From assembly GCA_964491485.1 (NCBI GenBank), contig CAZBGV010000161.1:1-7264 (forward strand): DNA of 7,264 nucleotides. Direction: 5' to 3'. This document shows, piece by piece, positions 6,298 through 7,264 of the stretch. This DNA is from IDS-8 sp964491485. Its GTDB lineage: Bacteria > Pseudomonadota > Gammaproteobacteria > Steroidobacterales > Woeseiaceae. Numbering within the stretch: position 1 is the first letter of the stretch; each line of letters begins with the position of its first letter. The notes under the pieces were generated by a model. That model worked only from the letters and a program-made list of their open reading frames with translations, ran no database searches and was not told the DNA's origin. Both the position numbers and the translations under genes were made by a program.

Positions 6298-6774
6298 ATG
6301 AAGGAAAACGTTCTCGACGTCCTGATGTATCTCTTCGAGACCTACATCGACGCCGACGAAGAGCCTGAACCGGACCAGAACGAGCTGCGCGACGAGTTGT
6401 CGCGCGCGGGTTTCGCCGACTCCGAGATCGACCGGGCCCTCGAATGGCTCGACGGGCTGGCCGAGAAGCAGGACGAGATCACCTATCCGCGCCAGACCGG
6501 CCACGGCACGCGCATCTACAACGAGATGGAGCACGAGCGCCTGGATACCGGCTGCCGCGGATTCATTACCTACCTGGAGCAGATCGGCATTCTTTCGCCG
6601 CCGCAGCGCGAGATCCTCATCGACCGGCTGCTCGCGCTGGAGACGCCCGACATCGATGTCGAGCAGATCAAATGGGTGGTGCTGATGGTGTTGTTCAGCC
6701 AGCCCGGCCAGGAGCTTGCCTACGCGCGCATGGAGGACCTCGTCTTCGACGAGGCCGGCGGCGCCCTGCATTGA
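6298..6774 (+). CDS. smg: Smg family protein (DUF494)
   Basis: Smg is a conserved proteobacterial protein of about 160 residues, found beside dprA in E. coli and many relatives; its biochemical function is not established. This copy has 158 residues and the family's recognisable blocks: MKENVLDVLMYLFETYID at the start, an acidic stretch (DADEEPEPDQ, 18-27), a helical segment with RAGFADSEIDRALEWLDGL (36-54), CRGFITYLEQIGILSPPQRE (86-104), and the strongly conserved end QIKWVVLMVLFSQPGQELAYARMEDLVFD (about 123-151). It looks soluble and cytoplasmic, with no signal peptide or membrane segment. The start at 6298 matches the family N-terminus. It lies 99 nt after dprA and is probably co-transcribed with it, with structured RNA in the gap. 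Confidence 0.95.
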   Translation: MKENVLDVLMYLFETYIDADEEPEPDQNELRDELSRAGFADSEIDRALEWLDGLAEKQDEITYPRQTGHGTRIYNEMEHERLDTGCRGFITYLEQIGILSPPQREILIDRLLALETPDIDVEQIKWVVLMVLFSQPGQELAYARMEDLVFDEAGGALH

Positions 6775-7050
6775 ATCCGGCGCCGCCCGCGCGGCGCGCG
6801 CGGGCCATCCATTCGTTCCATTTTTTACCTTGTCCGCCCTTCGCTTGCGAACGGTGATCGGTATCCTGCGGAACCCGTGTCGAATGTGATTCGCAGGGGA
6901 TGACGCCGAAAGGCGGCTTGACAGCCCGCCGGCAGTATGTCATTCAACCGCCGCACGATCGCTGCGCGCCATGCCGGCGTGCAACTCACGAATCCGCAAT
7001 CAGCAGGTCGAAGTCCCCAGAGCGTTTACGATCATTCCGTTCCGAATCCG
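6775..7050 (+). promoter_or_regulatory. topA upstream region with several hairpins
   Basis: This 276-base gap contains the possible smg terminator and then, on the plus strand: an inverted repeat CCTGCG (6865-6870) with CGCAGG (6892-6897) extendable past a bulge; CGAAT-GTG-ATTCG (6881-6893); CGCC-GAAA-GGCG (6904-6915), a GNRA-type tetraloop hairpin; and GGCGGC (6912-6917) against GCCCGCC (6924-6930) with one bulge. A consensus -35 hexamer TTGACA lies at 6918-6923, but the hexamer 17 bases on, CATTCA, is a poor -10. I cannot assign it to a known riboswitch family. Confidence 0.4.
6785..6826 (+). terminator. Possible terminator after smg
   Basis: GCCCGCGC (6785-6792) pairs with GCGCGGGC (6798-6805) around a 5-base loop, starting about 10 nt after the smg stop. 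A run of six T follows at 6821-6826, but 15 bases lie between stem and T-run, which is not the standard intrinsic terminator layout. It may act weakly, or the parts may be coincidental. Confidence 0.35.
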
Positions 7051-7264
7051 ATGGCCAGGCACCTCGTCATAGTCGAATCACCCGCGAAAGCGAAGACGAT
7101 CGGGAAATATCTCGGCCCCGATTTCGACGTCATGGCGTCGTACGGCCACGTGCGCGATCTCGTGCCGAAGGAAGGCGCGGTGAATCCCGAGCAGGGCTTC
7201 GCGATGAAATACCAGGTCATCGAGAAGAACGAGAAGCACGTGAATGCCATCGTGCGCGCGCTGA
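7051..7264 (+). CDS. topA: DNA topoisomerase I, N-terminal part (runs off the window)
   Basis: TopA is the type IA topoisomerase that relaxes negative supercoils by single-strand passage. Only the first 71 codons are in the window. The sequence opens MARHLVIVESPAKAKTIGKYL, the standard start of the TOPRIM domain, whose glutamate (Glu9 here) belongs to the metal-binding and catalytic set; it continues ASYGHVRDLVPKEGAVNP and then FAMKYQVIEKNEKHV, both typical of bacterial TopA. The active-site tyrosine lies far beyond the window. The start at 7051 fits homologues, though no Shine-Dalgarno sequence precedes it. An in-frame ATG at 6937 with no stop in between could add 38 residues, which look like non-conserved leader sequence. 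The gene follows smg, an order seen in other Gammaproteobacteria. Confidence 0.95.
   Translation, partial: MARHLVIVESPAKAKTIGKYLGPDFDVMASYGHVRDLVPKEGAVNPEQGFAMKYQVIEKNEKHVNAIVRAL

Noticed and set aside
6904..6930. Cyclic-di-GMP (GEMM) or other known riboswitch before topA
   Set aside because: A GAAA tetraloop is present, but the conserved flanking segments of the GEMM class are not seen, and no other class consensus fits.
6918..6946. TTGACA as a topA promoter
   Set aside because: The hexamer at 17-base spacing (CATTCA) is a poor -10, so it is recorded only as a possibility in the leader entry.
7032..7250. Minus-strand frame of 72 codons at the right edge
   Set aside because: It is the complement of the conserved TopA N-terminus and has no independent support.

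Overview
This is a GC-rich (about two thirds G+C by eye), tightly packed chromosomal housekeeping region of a gammaproteobacterium. The gene order (def-fmt-rsmB-DUF4390 on the minus strand, divergent from LysM gene-dprA-smg-topA on the plus strand) is the one seen around def/fmt/rsmB and dprA/smg in Pseudomonas, Xanthomonadales and related high-GC Gammaproteobacteria. I see no transposase, phage gene, CRISPR array, tRNA or rRNA. No previously undescribed multi-gene system is evident.

Minus-strand operon (about 3640 down to 1): a near-consensus extended -10 box at 3632-3640 probably starts a transcript with a leader of about 150 nt. It reads def (peptide deformylase), fmt (methionyl-tRNA formyltransferase), rsmB (16S rRNA m5C967 methyltransferase) and a secreted DUF4390 protein. 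Def and Fmt handle the two ends of the N-formyl-methionine cycle, and RsmB modifies the ribosome. fmt and rsmB overlap by ATGA. A purine-rich Shine-Dalgarno-like run after the DUF4390 stop suggests that another gene follows beyond the window edge; ntrY-type kinases often sit there in relatives.

Plus-strand genes (3689 to the end): a LysM lipoprotein resembling the type IV pilus secretin-associated protein TsaP; then a strong 16-bp hairpin; then dprA (recombination mediator for incoming single-stranded DNA); smg (DUF494, function unknown); and the first 71 codons of topA (DNA topoisomerase I). TsaP-like and DprA proteins next to each other suggest a pilus/DNA-uptake theme, but this is an inference from neighbourhood.

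The best leads lie between genes: a REP-like GTAG hairpin whose TAG is the def stop codon; back-to-back -10 boxes in the def/LysM gap; a two-tier inverted repeat and a Shine-Dalgarno-masking hairpin with a mini-ORF before smg; and a 276-nt topA leader with mutually exclusive hairpins and an in-frame upstream ATG.
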